A stretch of DNA of 47,729 nt. Origin: Gammaproteobacteria bacterium (GTDB lineage: Bacteria; Pseudomonadota; Gammaproteobacteria; Thiohalospirales; Thiohalospiraceae). The notes beneath the pieces were generated by a model. It did no database searches, had not been told where the DNA came from, and saw nothing but the letters and a program-made list of their open reading frames with translations. Shown piece after piece: positions 35,917-44,636 of this stretch. Both the position numbers and the translations under genes were made by a program. The stretch is taken from NCBI GenBank assembly GCA_024277575.1, contig JAJRUX010000214.1:1-47729 (forward strand), given 5' to 3'. The stretch's first letter is position 1. Each line of letters begins with the position of its first letter.

Positions 35917-36488
35917 GTTCATTGATTATTGAAAGCCCTCACCGTCAGGGGGTGGTTCGCCGGGTTTTCCAGGGTGGTCTTACGTTGTTTTTCTGGGGGT
36001 TGTGGATCTATTTGATGTTGCCTCTGGTTGCACCGCTGGTGGCTGCTGCGGGTGTGGAGCATTCGTTATTTGTCTCTGCGGAGCCTGTTGACTATCTCAA
36101 ATTTCTGTTTCCGATCCTGCTTTTTGTTGGTGTGGTCATGCTAAGTATGGAGCTGTGGGTAATATACAATATCTTTCTGCACCGCCGTAACAACCGGCAG
36201 GAGCCGTTTAGCATTGTTTACCGGAGTCAACTGGCAAGCCACTTCGGCGTTTCTCCTCATAAGCTGGCTGGGTGGCACCGTTCTGAACAGATGACCATCC
36301 GGCTCACCGAGCATGGAAAGGTCTATGATGTCGAGGTTAAAAAGGCGTCCGTGGCAAGGTCGCGAACCCGCAGGCGGGGTACTGTCGGATCGCAGGTAAA
36401 AAACTGTGTGAAACGGTTGAACAGGAGTAAGCTCTACCAAAAGGGAAGGGGAAATAACAGTTCCCGTTTGAACGGTGTCTCACCTTGA
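35913..36488 (+). CDS. pgaD: PgaD-like accessory protein of PNAG synthesis
   Basis: 191 aa with two membrane helices, GLTLFFWGLWIYLMLPLVAP and FLFPILLFVGVVMLSMELWV, and a cytoplasmic C-terminus. The N-terminal IIESPHRQGVVRR matches the PgaD family start. In E. coli PgaD (about 137 aa) shares a c-di-GMP site with PgaC. Here the protein is longer, with a basic Arg/Lys-rich tail after residue ~145 (RSRTRRRG, VKRLNRSKLYQ). Its 3' end overlaps the convergent oxyR by 9 bp. No diguanylate cyclase is encoded in the window. Confidence 0.82.
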   Translation: MSSLIIESPHRQGVVRRVFQGGLTLFFWGLWIYLMLPLVAPLVAAAGVEHSLFVSAEPVDYLKFLFPILLFVGVVMLSMELWVIYNIFLHRRNNRQEPFSIVYRSQLASHFGVSPHKLAGWHRSEQMTIRLTEHGKVYDVEVKKASVARSRTRRRGTVGSQVKNCVKRLNRSKLYQKGRGNNSSRLNGVSP

Positions 36489-37433
36489 CGAAGTACTCGT
36501 TGTAACTGGTTTTGGCAAGTCGAGCTGTTTGATACAACGCAAAGGGGCGTTCTTGATAGCGTCATGGATTGCCTGGATGGCTTCGTCGCGATGAAAGCTT
36601 TTGCGCCAGGCGAGCGCCACGCGGCGGGTTGGAACCGGGTTTTCAAACTGTTTGACTGCGATCAGGTACTGATTATAGATATCCACCCCTGCTGCGGTAC
36701 AAGGTAGTATGGTAACCCCGAGACCAGAGGCAACCATATGGCGAATGGTTTCCAGCGAGCTGCCGATCTGGGCGCCTTGGCTCTCCTCGCTGGACCGGAT
36801 ACAACCGGGGCAGACCTCCAGGATCTGATCGCGGAAACAGTGCCCCGGCCCAAGCATCAGAGGATGTTCGGCAGCAAGCTGCTGTGGATTGATCCGTTTT
36901 TCATTTTTCCAGGGATGTGTGGCCGGAATGACAATGACAAAAGATTCGTCATAGAGCGGCCAAGTGATGATTCCCGGTTCTTCCAGTGGCAGGGAGAGTA
37001 TGGCCACATCAATGCTGCCGCGCTTCAGTTTTTCAATCAGACCGGCGGTATAGTCTTCATCCACCTGTAGCGGCATCTGTGGAGCGGTGCTGTGCAGCTC
37101 CGGGATCAGGTGGGGGAGCAGGTAGGGACCAATGGTGAATATGGCGCCTACCCGGAGTGGTCCACAAAGCGGGTCACCTCCATGCCGGGCAATTTCCTTG
37201 ATCCGCCCGGCTTCTTCCAGCACCCGTTGTGCCTGCTCAATCACCCGTTCACCTGCCGGGGTAGGGGTAATTCCTCCTGGTCCCCGTTCAAACAGAGTGA
37301 TACCCAGCTCCTCCTCCAGCTTTTTGACGCCCATGCTGAGCGTCGGCTGGCTGACAAAACAGGATTCTGCCGCACGGCCGAAATGCTGCTCCCGGGCGAC
37401 GGCGATGATGTAACGTAGTTCAGTGAGCGTCAT
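36480..37433 (-). CDS. oxyR: hydrogen peroxide sensor OxyR
   Basis: 317 aa LysR-family activator. Winged helix MTLTELRYIIAVAREQHFGRAAESCFVSQ with PTLSMGVKKLEEELG. The redox pair is preserved: GHCFRDQILEVCPG, corresponding to Cys199 and Cys208 of E. coli OxyR, so it should be a genuine thiol switch. The C-terminal effector domain and SLETIRHMVASGLGVTILP are typical. Divergent from a peroxiredoxin-glutaredoxin gene with an OxyR-like half-site between them overlapping its own start codon. Convergent with pgaD, overlapping by 9 bp. Confidence 0.95.
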   Translation of the reverse strand: MTLTELRYIIAVAREQHFGRAAESCFVSQPTLSMGVKKLEEELGITLFERGPGGITPTPAGERVIEQAQRVLEEAGRIKEIARHGGDPLCGPLRVGAIFTIGPYLLPHLIPELHSTAPQMPLQVDEDYTAGLIEKLKRGSIDVAILSLPLEEPGIITWPLYDESFVIVIPATHPWKNEKRINPQQLAAEHPLMLGPGHCFRDQILEVCPGCIRSSEESQGAQIGSSLETIRHMVASGLGVTILPCTAAGVDIYNQYLIAVKQFENPVPTRRVALAWRKSFHRDEAIQAIHDAIKNAPLRCIKQLDLPKPVTTSTSSR

Positions 37434-37468
37434 AGCTATATTCTATCAGACAAATAAAAACAATTGAT
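37432..37468. promoter_or_regulatory. OxyR binding site in the oxyR-prx divergent region
   Basis: ATAGCTATATTCTAT (37432-37446) fits the OxyR half-site ATAGnTnnnAnCTAT at every fixed position except the central A. Seven bases later a weaker second half-site ATAAAAACAATTGAT (37454-37468) follows, giving the right spacing for tetramer binding. The first half-site overlaps the oxyR start codon, as expected for autorepression, and the whole site lies about 75-110 bp upstream of the peroxiredoxin start. Confidence 0.65.
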
Positions 37469-37543
37469 TTCAAAAATATTAGAGTATGACGTAATATCTG
37501 TTGCGTAGTTTCACTGAATGTAATTAATGTTAGGAGTCAACAT

Positions 37544-38284
37544 ATGTTTAAAAACCTTGAAGGCAGTCGTGTACCGCAGGTCACTTTCCGTATCCGTCAG
37601 AGTGGTGAGTGGCAGAACCTTACCACCGATGACCTGTTCAGCAATAGGACAGTGGTTGTTTTTTCACTGCCGGGGGCGTTTACGCCCACCTGTTCCGGCA
37701 GCCATGTTCCTCGTTTCAATGAGCTGGCAGATGTACTCAAGAGCAACGGTGTGGATGACATTATCTGTATGTCGGTCAATGATACCTTCGTCATGAATGA
37801 GTGGAAAAAGACCCAGCAGGCAGACAATATCACTTTCATTCCGGATGGCAACGGCGAGTTTACAGAAGGGATGGGGATGCTGGTGGAGAAAAATGATCTG
37901 GGCTTCGGCAAGCGTTCCTGGCGCTACTCCATGCTGGTAAAGGATGGTGTGATTGAGAAGATGTTTATCGAACCGGATGTGCCGGGAGATCCGTTTGAGG
38001 TGTCTGACGCAGATACCATGCTGGAGTACATCAATCCGAACGCCGCCAAACCGGATGATGTGGTCATCTTCACCAAGGCCGGCTGTCCTTTCTGTGCCAG
38101 AGCCAAAGGGATACTGTGTGATGCCGGTGTCGATTTTGAGGAGATTCAGCTGGGACAGGGGCTTAGTATCCGGGCGGTGCGTGCCGCGACAGGAGCAGAT
38201 TCGGTGCCACAGGTGTTTGTCAACGGTAAGTATCTTGGCGACTCGGCTGCTGTAGTCGAGCGTTTCCAGAACAAGATTGTCTAA
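37544..38284 (+). CDS. peroxiredoxin-glutaredoxin hybrid (Prx5-Grx fusion)
   Basis: 246 aa fusion. Residues 1-160 are a Prx5-type peroxiredoxin with the peroxidatic Cys in [18 protein letters not shown]. Residues ~168-246 are a glutaredoxin with active site [11 protein letters not shown] and [13 protein letters not shown]. Such hybrids reduce peroxides with electrons from glutathione through the attached glutaredoxin. Its own ATG at 37544 has TAGGAG 9 bp upstream. Control by the divergent OxyR is supported by the adjacent site. A perfect 9 bp terminator follows. Confidence 0.94.
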   Translation: MFKNLEGSRVPQVTFRIRQSGEWQNLTTDDLFSNRTVVVFSLPGAFTPTCSGSHVPRFNELADVLKSNGVDDIICMSVNDTFVMNEWKKTQQADNITFIPDGNGEFTEGMGMLVEKNDLGFGKRSWRYSMLVKDGVIEKMFIEPDVPGDPFEVSDADTMLEYINPNAAKPDDVVIFTKAGCPFCARAKGILCDAGVDFEEIQLGQGLSIRAVRAATGADSVPQVFVNGKYLGDSAAVVERFQNKIV

Positions 38285-38315
38285 TAACAGACTGCACTGT
38301 TGCTGATAAAATCGG

Positions 38316-38343
38316 GATGGGAGCAATGCTCCCATCTTTTCTT
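38316..38343 (+). terminator. Rho-independent terminator after the prx-grx gene
   Basis: GATGGGAGC-AAT-GCTCCCATC, a perfect 9 bp stem with a 3-nt loop, followed by TTTTCTT. It lies inside the longer ORF-track version of the DUF302 gene, which shows that the DUF302 start is 38363 and not 38300. Confidence 0.9.
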
Positions 38344-38362
38344 AACGAAAGGAGTTACGACC

Positions 38363-38746
38363 ATGTACAGTTTTTCCGCGGAAGTTTCAGGTGGTTACGA
38401 TGAGGTATTGGCAAAGGTTGTCGAGGCGCTCAAGGCGGAGGGGTTTGGTATTATCACCGAGATTGATATCAAGGAGACCATGAAAAAGAAGCTGGATATC
38501 GAGAAACTTCCCTACAAAATTCTGGGTGCCTGCAATCCGGGACTGGCCAATCAGGCACTGGAAGCCGATCCGGATATCGGTTTGCTGTTGCCTTGCAACG
38601 TGGTGGTGCGTGAAGAGCGGGATGGTTCGGTTACCGTTGCCTTTATGGATCCCGTTGCGGTACTTGGTCTGACCGACAAAAGCGAAATTGAACAGCTGGC
38701 AAGGGATGTCCGTTCCAGACTGGAGCGTGTTCGGGATGCGCTGTGA
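38363..38746 (+). CDS. DUF302 family protein
   Basis: 127 aa from ATG 38363 with AAAGGAG 9-10 bp upstream. DUF302 (PF03625) signature: [39 protein letters not shown] and [20 protein letters not shown] (with a conserved Cys), followed by [10 protein letters not shown]. Cytosolic, no signal. Function unknown, though family members are often near redox and sulfur genes. Its GTGA overlap with ttcA couples the two. Confidence 0.88.
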   Translation: MYSFSAEVSGGYDEVLAKVVEALKAEGFGIITEIDIKETMKKKLDIEKLPYKILGACNPGLANQALEADPDIGLLLPCNVVVREERDGSVTVAFMDPVAVLGLTDKSEIEQLARDVRSRLERVRDAL

Positions 38747-39576
38747 CCGCCATGTCTGTGATGGAGAAGAAACGGCGCACAGAGTTCAACAAACTTCGTA
38801 AACGCCTGCGCCGACAGGTCGGGCAGGCTATAGAGGATTTCAACATGATCGAGGAGGGCGACCGGATTATGGTCTGTCTCTCCGGTGGCAAGGACTCCCA
38901 TACCTTGCTGGATATCCTGTTAAGTCTGCAGCGTAGCGCGCCGGTTACCTTTGAGCTGATAGCGGTAAATCTTGATCAGAAACAGCCGGGATTTCCCGCC
39001 CATGTGCTGCCGGACTATCTGGCAGAGCGGGGCGTTCCTTTCCATGTTATCGAGCAGGATACCTACAGTGTAGTGAAGCAGATTGTTCCGGAAGGGAAAA
39101 CAATGTGCAGCCTCTGCTCACGGCTGCGCCGGGGTTCCCTGTATACCTTTGCTGCGGAACAGGGCATGACAAAGATTGCACTGGGCCATCACCGGGACGA
39201 TATGATCGAGACTCTGTTTCTGAATATGTTTCACGGCAGCAAACTCAAAAGCATGCCACCCAAGTTGCGTACCGATGATGGCCGGCATATCGTGATTCGT
39301 CCGCTGGCCTACTGTAGTGAACGGGATATTGAGGCTTATGCTGCTGCCCGGGAGTTTCCCATTATTCCCTGTTCGCTGTGTGGCTCGCAGGACAATCTGC
39401 AGCGCCAGATGATAAAAAAGATACTGCAGGCGTGGGAGAAGCAGTCTCCCGGGCGGCTGGAAAATATCTTTCGCAGTATGCAGAATGTTGTTCCCTCTCA
39501 TCTGGCGGATGGTGAACTTTTTGACTTCAAGGGGTTGGCAACAAACAGCGGGGAAACAGAGGTGCAAGAGGGGTAA
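38743..39576 (+). CDS. ttcA: tRNA 2-thiocytidine(32) synthetase TtcA
   Basis: 277 aa. Thiolates C32 of certain tRNAs using ATP and an iron-sulfur cluster. PP-loop [13 protein letters not shown] near residue 50, the CxxC pair in [10 protein letters not shown] and a further Cys pair in [35 protein letters not shown] is also canonical. The GTG at 38743 gives the 4 bp overlap with the DUF302 gene; ATGs at 38752 and 38761 are possible alternatives, all before the conserved core. Past the stop, AGCGAAATTCCGCT-GCTTTT is a weak terminator-like hairpin. Confidence 0.95.
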   Translation: MTAMSVMEKKRRTEFNKLRKRLRRQVGQAIEDFNMIEEGDRIMVCLSGGKDSHTLLDILLSLQRSAPVTFELIAVNLDQKQPGFPAHVLPDYLAERGVPFHVIEQDTYSVVKQIVPEGKTMCSLCSRLRRGSLYTFAAEQGMTKIALGHHRDDMIETLFLNMFHGSKLKSMPPKLRTDDGRHIVIRPLAYCSERDIEAYAAAREFPIIPCSLCGSQDNLQRQMIKKILQAWEKQSPGRLENIFRSMQNVVPSHLADGELFDFKGLATNSGETEVQEG

Positions 39577-39682
39577 CTCCGGGAGCGAAATTCCGCTGCT
39601 TTTGTCGCTCGAAAACATGAACCGGGTCTCACTATTTACAGAAGTATTGGCATAGGATTATCAGCCTGTGAATGCAGTGAAC

Positions 39683-39712
39683 TTGAAAACCCTGTTCAGG
39701 TCTTACTGTATT
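39683..39712 (+). promoter_or_regulatory. candidate sigma-70 promoter for the protease gene
   Basis: TTGAAA, 18 bp spacer, TGTATT, ending 20 bp before the ATG at 39733, with CCAGGAGG as a strong ribosome binding site. The rest of the 156 bp gap contains nothing else I recognise. Confidence 0.4.
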
Positions 39713-39732
39713 AGAGTCAGCCAGGAGGCCTT

Positions 39733-40731
39733 ATGACCCATTCCCTAGATAACGTGCGTGCGATTGCCCGGGTGAGTAGTAATGCACTGCTGCAGAAGCA
39801 CAACGTGGTAGCTACCGGCATCGGCTACAAGTACACCAGAGGGCAGCGTACCGATACGGTCTGTATTGTCTGTTCTGTGGAAAAAAAGGTTTCCATATCA
39901 GAGCTTAAACAGGAGGATCGTGTTCCCGAAGATATTGATGGTCTGCCAACTGACGTAGTGGAAACCGGGCCGATCAGGGCGCTGCAGTCCACTACCGGGC
40001 GGTTCCGTCCGGCTCCTGGAGGAGTAAGCATCGGTCATCGTGATATAACCGCAGGTACACTGGGGTGTGTGGTGCGCCGGGATGGACAGCTCCATATTCT
40101 GTCCAACAATCATGTGCTGGCCAACAGTAACGATGCCAGCATTGGTGATCCCATCCTGCAGCCGGGTCCTCATGATGGCGGGCGGCTTCCCGAAGACAAA
40201 CTTGCCGTCCTGTCTGATTTTGTACCGATCAAATTTGAAGGGGCGCCGAGCTCGTGCGGTGTGGCGGGAGCGGTCGTCAACACTGCCAATACCCTTGCTG
40301 GCTGGTTTGGCAGCGACACGCGGCTGAAAGCGGTGAGCGCGCAGGTAGAGGCAAACAAGGTGGATGCAGCCATTGCTCGTCCCATACAGGATAGCGATGT
40401 GAGTGAGGAGATTCTGCACATCGGTCCAATCAAGGGGTTGGCTCAGGGGGAGTTGGGTATGGCGATAAAGAAATGTGGTCGCACCACAGGCTTTACCCAG
40501 GGAGAGATTCAGCAGATCGATGTGACTGTAAAGGTTCAGTATGGTGGCGGGCGTGTAGCATTGTTCACTGAACAGCTGCTGGCTGGCGCCATGAGTCAGG
40601 GGGGTGACAGCGGATCAGCCATGCTTGACGAGTCTGATAAGCTGGTAGGGTTGCTGTTTGCGGGAAGTGATAACAGCACGATAATCAACCGGGTAGAGAA
40701 CGTGTTCTCTTCATTGAATCTTTCCCTGTGA
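39733..40731 (+). CDS. trypsin-like serine protease with an N-terminal partner domain
   Basis: 332 aa, no signal peptide. Catalytic triad of a chymotrypsin fold: His in LHILSNNHVLAN (about residue 126), Asp in KVDAAIARPI, and Ser in SQGGDSGSAMLDE (about residue 297). The layout matches bacterial relatives of the plant NAL1-type proteases. The first ~80 residues form a separate small domain: NVVATGIGYKYTRGQRTDTV, then VPEDIDGLPTDVVETGPI. No export signal is visible, so it may act in the cytoplasm. Its stop overlaps the next gene, which encodes a free-standing domain similar to this N-terminal one. Substrates unknown. Confidence 0.82.
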   Translation: MTHSLDNVRAIARVSSNALLQKHNVVATGIGYKYTRGQRTDTVCIVCSVEKKVSISELKQEDRVPEDIDGLPTDVVETGPIRALQSTTGRFRPAPGGVSIGHRDITAGTLGCVVRRDGQLHILSNNHVLANSNDASIGDPILQPGPHDGGRLPEDKLAVLSDFVPIKFEGAPSSCGVAGAVVNTANTLAGWFGSDTRLKAVSAQVEANKVDAAIARPIQDSDVSEEILHIGPIKGLAQGELGMAIKKCGRTTGFTQGEIQQIDVTVKVQYGGGRVALFTEQLLAGAMSQGGDSGSAMLDESDKLVGLLFAGSDNSTIINRVENVFSSLNLSL

Positions 40732-41015
40732 AAATATTTCGGATCATGCTGTTTACTACCGCAATAGCTGTCAGTGCGGCAACTGGAGCGTGTGGAATGG
40801 ACAGTTCAATCCAGCAGGTCAAGGAGCAGCATACGGCGGAGCTGATGGCGATGTCCGGCGTGGTATCCGTGGGGCTTGGCAAAAGCAAAAGTGGCAAACC
40901 GGCCATTATTGTCGGAGTGGAAACAGACAGTGAGGAAATTATCTCTGCTATTCCAGACAAGCTTGAAGGGTATCCGGTTGAGGTGCAGGTGATGGGCGGG
41001 ATATCTGCACAATAA
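40728..41015 (+). CDS. small exported protein resembling the protease's N-terminal domain
   Basis: 95 aa from a GTG at 40728 (GTGA overlap with the protease stop). Signal peptide MKIFRIMLFTTAIAVSAATGA followed by Cys; the lipobox is weak (TGAC), so a lipoprotein is possible but not certain. The mature part, MSGVVSVGLGKSKSGKPAII, then IPDKLEGYPVEVQVMGGI, follows the same order of features as residues 25-85 of the preceding protease (VVxxGxG..., IP/VP-D-x-x-GxP-x-x-V, final GxI). It looks like a duplicated domain acting as inhibitor, chaperone or sensor for the protease, although the predicted compartments differ. Function unproven. Confidence 0.75.
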   Translation: MKIFRIMLFTTAIAVSAATGACGMDSSIQQVKEQHTAELMAMSGVVSVGLGKSKSGKPAIIVGVETDSEEIISAIPDKLEGYPVEVQVMGGISAQ

Positions 41016-41163
41016 ATAAATGTTGTCTGGCTTGTAACAACGCTAAATCATCCGTCAACGGCAAGCCCTGCATATGGTAAATTTACTACAATACTAATAC
41101 CCCTCCATTGGCTGAGTTGCGCAACATAAAAAACAGCCTTTTTCATATTGTGTAGAGGAAATT

Positions 41164-42831
41164 ATGGTAATGAGAACCCAACGAGCTATCCTGACTTTTG
41201 CGCTGATTATCGCGGTATTGATTGTTTTGTTTCCAGGAAGTGGATCTGCTGCCGGTTATGCTCACGACGGGAAACTGCTTCCCGCGCTTGGTGCCAGTGG
41301 AGCAAATTTTGGTCAGGCTGTGGCGATTGATGGTGTTATCGCGGTGGTTGCCGCACCGGGTGAAAATTCCGGTCAGGGGGCGGTTCATGTATTTGAGCGG
41401 TTGGATTCAGGATGGCAGCACAGAGCCAGGTTGACAGCGTCTGATGGCGCTTCGGGTGATCTGTTTGGAGGCTCTGTTGCAATCAGTGGTGATATTGTTG
41501 TCGTAGGGAGTGCAACGGATGACAACAGCGGCGGGGCGGATGCCGGTACGGTCTACCTGTTTGTCAAACCGGCAAGTGGCTGGGCGGACATGACTGAATC
41601 CAGGCAGCTGTTTGCGAGTGATGCAGCGGCAAACCATACGTTCGGTAGCGCCGTAGCCATCACAGGGACGACGCTTGTTGTTGGTGCTTCCGGTCATGAA
41701 AATGGCGATGTTTTTCCTGGGGCGGTCTATATATTTGAGGGCTCGGACACAAACTGGAATCAGTCAGCCAGGCTGACTGCTTCGGATGGTAGCAACGGTG
41801 ATCTGTTCGGTTTCTCTCTGGATATGGATGGCAATACGGTTGTTGTTGGCGCCTATGGAAAGGAGCAGAAAAAGGGGGCTGCGTATGTTTTTGAAAAGCC
41901 GGCTTCTGGCTGGGCTGATGCCACCGAAAGCAATATCCTGACAGCGCAGGATCGCTCTGTTGGAGATCAGTTTGGCTTTGACCTGGCCATTGATGGCGGA
42001 CGTGTTATTGTCGGGGCGGACGGGGATGATGATTCCGGAGCGGATGCCGGGGCGGTTTATCTGTTTTCCGGCGCTGACTGGAGTGTGCAGGAAAAGCATG
42101 TTCCCACTGATGGGTTTGCTGACCAGGGCTTCGGTTATGCAGTGGATATTTTTAACGACACAGCGGTAGTGGGTGCTTTGCTTGATGATGACAAGGGGCA
42201 GAACTCCGGTTCGGTCTACGTGTACGGGCTTTCTTCCGGGATGCTGGCATATCAGGAAAAATTGCTTGCTCCTGATGGTGGTGCGGAAGATCGATTCGGC
42301 AGTTCGGTGGCGATGACAGATAGCAGCGTTATCGCAGGTGCATACCGGGATACTGTCGGTGGGCAACTGGCCAGCGGTTCTGCGTATGTATTTAGTCAAG
42401 CTGTTGATTCAAATGCACCACCCCAGGCACAGAATGACAGTTTTGAAACGGAAGAGGATACCCCTGTAACGATAACCGACGTACTTGCCAATGATACCGA
42501 TCCGGATGGTGATACTTTGAGTATCAGTCTGGTGGATTCCAGTTCGGCGCAGAGCGGGACGGTAGTAGATAACGGCAATGGTACATTTACCTATACGCCC
42601 CCTGCCGGTTATACGGGTAGTGACAGCTTTAACTACTCCATCAGTGATGGCAACGGAGGTGAAGCTCAGGCAACCGTTCTTATTACGGTGAAGCCAGCTG
42701 GTACAACCACCGATGAAGGTGATGGTAGTAGTGGCGGCGGCGGAACTATAACCCCCTGGTTGCTGTTGTTAATGGCTGGTTTTTATCAGCTTCTTTTCCG
42801 TAGAAAACGGTGGGTTGCTGGACAGCAATAA
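41164..42831 (+). CDS. FG-GAP repeat surface protein with GlyGly-CTERM tail
   Basis: 555 aa. N-terminal signal peptide (RAILTFALIIAVLIVLFPGS, AAG). Residues ~40-410 are about seven FG-GAP beta-propeller repeats with units like FGGSVAISGDIVVVGSATDD then GTVYLFVKP, the blade pattern of integrin-like propellers. Residues ~415-515 form a cadherin-like/Big domain (NDTDPDGDTLSISLVDSS; GTFTYTPPAGYTGSDSFNYS). The end is SSGGGGTITPWLLLLMAGFY followed by RRKR: Gly run, hydrophobic helix, basic cluster, i.e. a GlyGly-CTERM sorting signal processed by rhombosortase and type II secretion. Ligand unknown. ATG 41164 with AGAGGAAATT upstream. Confidence 0.82.
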   Translation: MVMRTQRAILTFALIIAVLIVLFPGSGSAAGYAHDGKLLPALGASGANFGQAVAIDGVIAVVAAPGENSGQGAVHVFERLDSGWQHRARLTASDGASGDLFGGSVAISGDIVVVGSATDDNSGGADAGTVYLFVKPASGWADMTESRQLFASDAAANHTFGSAVAITGTTLVVGASGHENGDVFPGAVYIFEGSDTNWNQSARLTASDGSNGDLFGFSLDMDGNTVVVGAYGKEQKKGAAYVFEKPASGWADATESNILTAQDRSVGDQFGFDLAIDGGRVIVGADGDDDSGADAGAVYLFSGADWSVQEKHVPTDGFADQGFGYAVDIFNDTAVVGALLDDDKGQNSGSVYVYGLSSGMLAYQEKLLAPDGGAEDRFGSSVAMTDSSVIAGAYRDTVGGQLASGSAYVFSQAVDSNAPPQAQNDSFETEEDTPVTITDVLANDTDPDGDTLSISLVDSSSAQSGTVVDNGNGTFTYTPPAGYTGSDSFNYSISDGNGGEAQATVLITVKPAGTTTDEGDGSSGGGGTITPWLLLLMAGFYQLLFRRKRWVAGQQ

Positions 42832-42858
42832 CCCCCCGGAATTTCGGGCACAAGGTAG

Positions 42859-42906
42859 AAAAAATCTGCCTTCGGGGAAAAACCACCGAGTGTTCTCCGA
42901 AGGCAG
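42859..42906 (-). terminator. leftward Rho-independent terminator between two rightward genes
   Basis: CTGCCTTCGGGGAA / TTCTCCGAAGGCAG (14 bp with one G-T pair) around a 13 nt loop. Read leftward, the stem is followed by TTTTTT (the A6 at 42859-42864 on the plus strand); read rightward there is no T tract. There is no leftward gene in 42907-43092 or over ndk that it would serve. Confidence 0.6.
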
Positions 42907-43018
42907 GCTTAAAATAGAACAATATTTTCTGGAAACGGCCTTTCTCCATCTCCATTCGCACGATAGTCAGCTACAGAGCACTCTGTTCCAAGTTCCCCTT
43001 TCAGGGAGCACCGGAATA

Positions 43019-43048
43019 TTGGCGCGGTTTCGCCAGCCCGCGTATAAT
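43019..43048 (+). promoter_or_regulatory. sigma-70 promoter for ndk
   Basis: TTGGCG, 18 bp spacer, TATAAT (perfect -10). Transcription would start around 43055, leaving a leader of about 38 nt with TACGGAG before the ndk ATG. It should drive the ndk-rlmN-pilW unit. Confidence 0.65.
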
Positions 43049-43092
43049 TGCGCGTTTATCCTGTTTAATAATACTGGAACTACGGAGTAACC

Positions 43093-43524
43093 ATGGCAGT
43101 CGAACGTACAATTTCCATCATCAAGCCTGACGCAGTTGCCAAAAATGTCATCGGCGAGATCTATTCCCGTTTTGAAAAGGCCGGCCTGAAGATTGTTGCC
43201 GCCAGGATGATGCATCTCAGCAAGGAGCAGGCAGAGGGCTTTTATGCGGTTCACAAGGAGCGTCCCTTTTTCAATGATCTGGTCAGTTTCATGACTTCCG
43301 GGCCGGTTATGGTGCAGGTCCTCGAAGGGGAGAACGCCATTGCCAAAAACCGGGAGGTGATGGGGGCGACCAATCCTGCTGATGCGGCTCCCGGGACGAT
43401 TCGTGCGGATTTCGCCGAGTCTATCGATGAGAATGCGGTACACGGTTCGGATGCGCCTGAAACCGCTGCGGTTGAGATCAGCTATTTCTTCAAAGCTGAA
43501 GAGATCTGCCCGCGCACCCGGTAG
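43093..43524 (+). CDS. ndk: nucleoside diphosphate kinase
   Basis: 143 aa, normal length. Transfers the terminal phosphate from ATP to nucleoside diphosphates through a phospho-His. Seen: [20 protein letters not shown] at the start, [40 protein letters not shown] and the catalytic His in [20 protein letters not shown]. Eight bases separate it from rlmN, a conserved neighbour. Confidence 0.97.
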   Translation: MAVERTISIIKPDAVAKNVIGEIYSRFEKAGLKIVAARMMHLSKEQAEGFYAVHKERPFFNDLVSFMTSGPVMVQVLEGENAIAKNREVMGATNPADAAPGTIRADFAESIDENAVHGSDAPETAAVEISYFFKAEEICPRTR

Positions 43525-43532
43525 GATTTGCG

Positions 43533-44636
43533 ATGGCGGTCAGGCAGGAAAAGGTGAATCTGTTGGGGCTTACCCGGCAAGGGCTGGAGGGTTTTTTCGT
43601 CTCAATCGGCGAAAAACCGTTTCGCGCCAGTCAGGTGCTGAAATGGATTCATCAGTTCGGTGTTGCTGACTTCGAAGCCATGACCAACATCAGCAAGGTG
43701 CTGCGGAGCCGACTGCAGGAACTGGCGGAGATCAGGGCACCGCAGATCCTCATGCAGCAACACTCCCGTGACGGCACCCGCAAATGGTTGCTGAAAGTGG
43801 ACGGTGGCAACAGCGTGGAGATGGTGTTCATCCCTGAAAAGGATCGCGGTACCCTGTGTGTCTCCAGCCAGGTTGGTTGTGCGCTGGACTGTACCTTCTG
43901 CTCCACCGCACGGCAGGGATTCAACCGTAACCTGAGTGCGGCCGAGATTATCGGTCAGCTCTGGATGGCCAGCCAGGCGCTGGGCCGGGACCCTCGTGGC
44001 GAGCGTATTATCTCCAACGTGGTGTTGATGGGTATGGGTGAGCCGCTGCTTAACTTCGATAACGTTGTGGCGGCCATGGATCTGATGATGGATGATCTGG
44101 CCTGGGGACTCTCCAAGCGGCGGGTGACCATCAGTACCGCCGGAGTTGTTCCCGCTCTGAAGCGGCTCAAGGAGGTCAGTGATGCGAGTCTTGCCGTATC
44201 ACTGCACGCTCCGGATGACGCCTTGCGCGACCAGTTGGTGCCGCTCAACAGGAAGTATCCCATTGCCGTGTTGCTTGATGCATGTCGTGAATATATCGCG
44301 GGAGAGAGCAAACGGGTGGTTACCTTCGAGTATGTGATGCTGAAGGGCATAAATGACAGTGCGGAACAGGCGCGTAAACTGGCGCGGTTGCTCGACAGTG
44401 TGCCCTCCAAGGTGAATCTGATCCCGTTCAATCCATTTTCGGAAAGCCGTTACCGGCGCCCACCCCAGGAGGTGATCGATCGTTTCGCGTCCATTCTGCA
44501 GGACAAGGGTATCGTTACCATTACACGTCGTACCCGCGGAGGTGATATTGATGCCGCTTGCGGTCAACTGGTTGGACAGGTGCAGGATCGAACCCGGCGC
44601 AGCTGTAGCACCATGATAATCAAGGAGGCTTGTTGA
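43533..44636 (+). CDS. rlmN: 23S rRNA A2503 / tRNA A37 C2-methyltransferase RlmN
   Basis: 367 aa radical SAM enzyme. The 4Fe-4S cysteines are in [19 protein letters not shown] (CxxxCxxC). Also [54 protein letters not shown] and the catalytic C-terminal Cys region [13 protein letters not shown]-terminal domain with [14 protein letters not shown]. Length is typical. The stop overlaps the pilW ATG by one base. Confidence 0.97.
   Translation: MAVRQEKVNLLGLTRQGLEGFFVSIGEKPFRASQVLKWIHQFGVADFEAMTNISKVLRSRLQELAEIRAPQILMQQHSRDGTRKWLLKVDGGNSVEMVFIPEKDRGTLCVSSQVGCALDCTFCSTARQGFNRNLSAAEIIGQLWMASQALGRDPRGERIISNVVLMGMGEPLLNFDNVVAAMDLMMDDLAWGLSKRRVTISTAGVVPALKRLKEVSDASLAVSLHAPDDALRDQLVPLNRKYPIAVLLDACREYIAGESKRVVTFEYVMLKGINDSAEQARKLARLLDSVPSKVNLIPFNPFSESRYRRPPQEVIDRFASILQDKGIVTITRRTRGGDIDAACGQLVGQVQDRTRRSCSTMIIKEAC

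Noticed and set aside
38300-38362. N-terminal extension of the DUF302 ORF
   Set aside because: It contains a perfect terminator hairpin, and a good ribosome binding site precedes the ATG at 38363.
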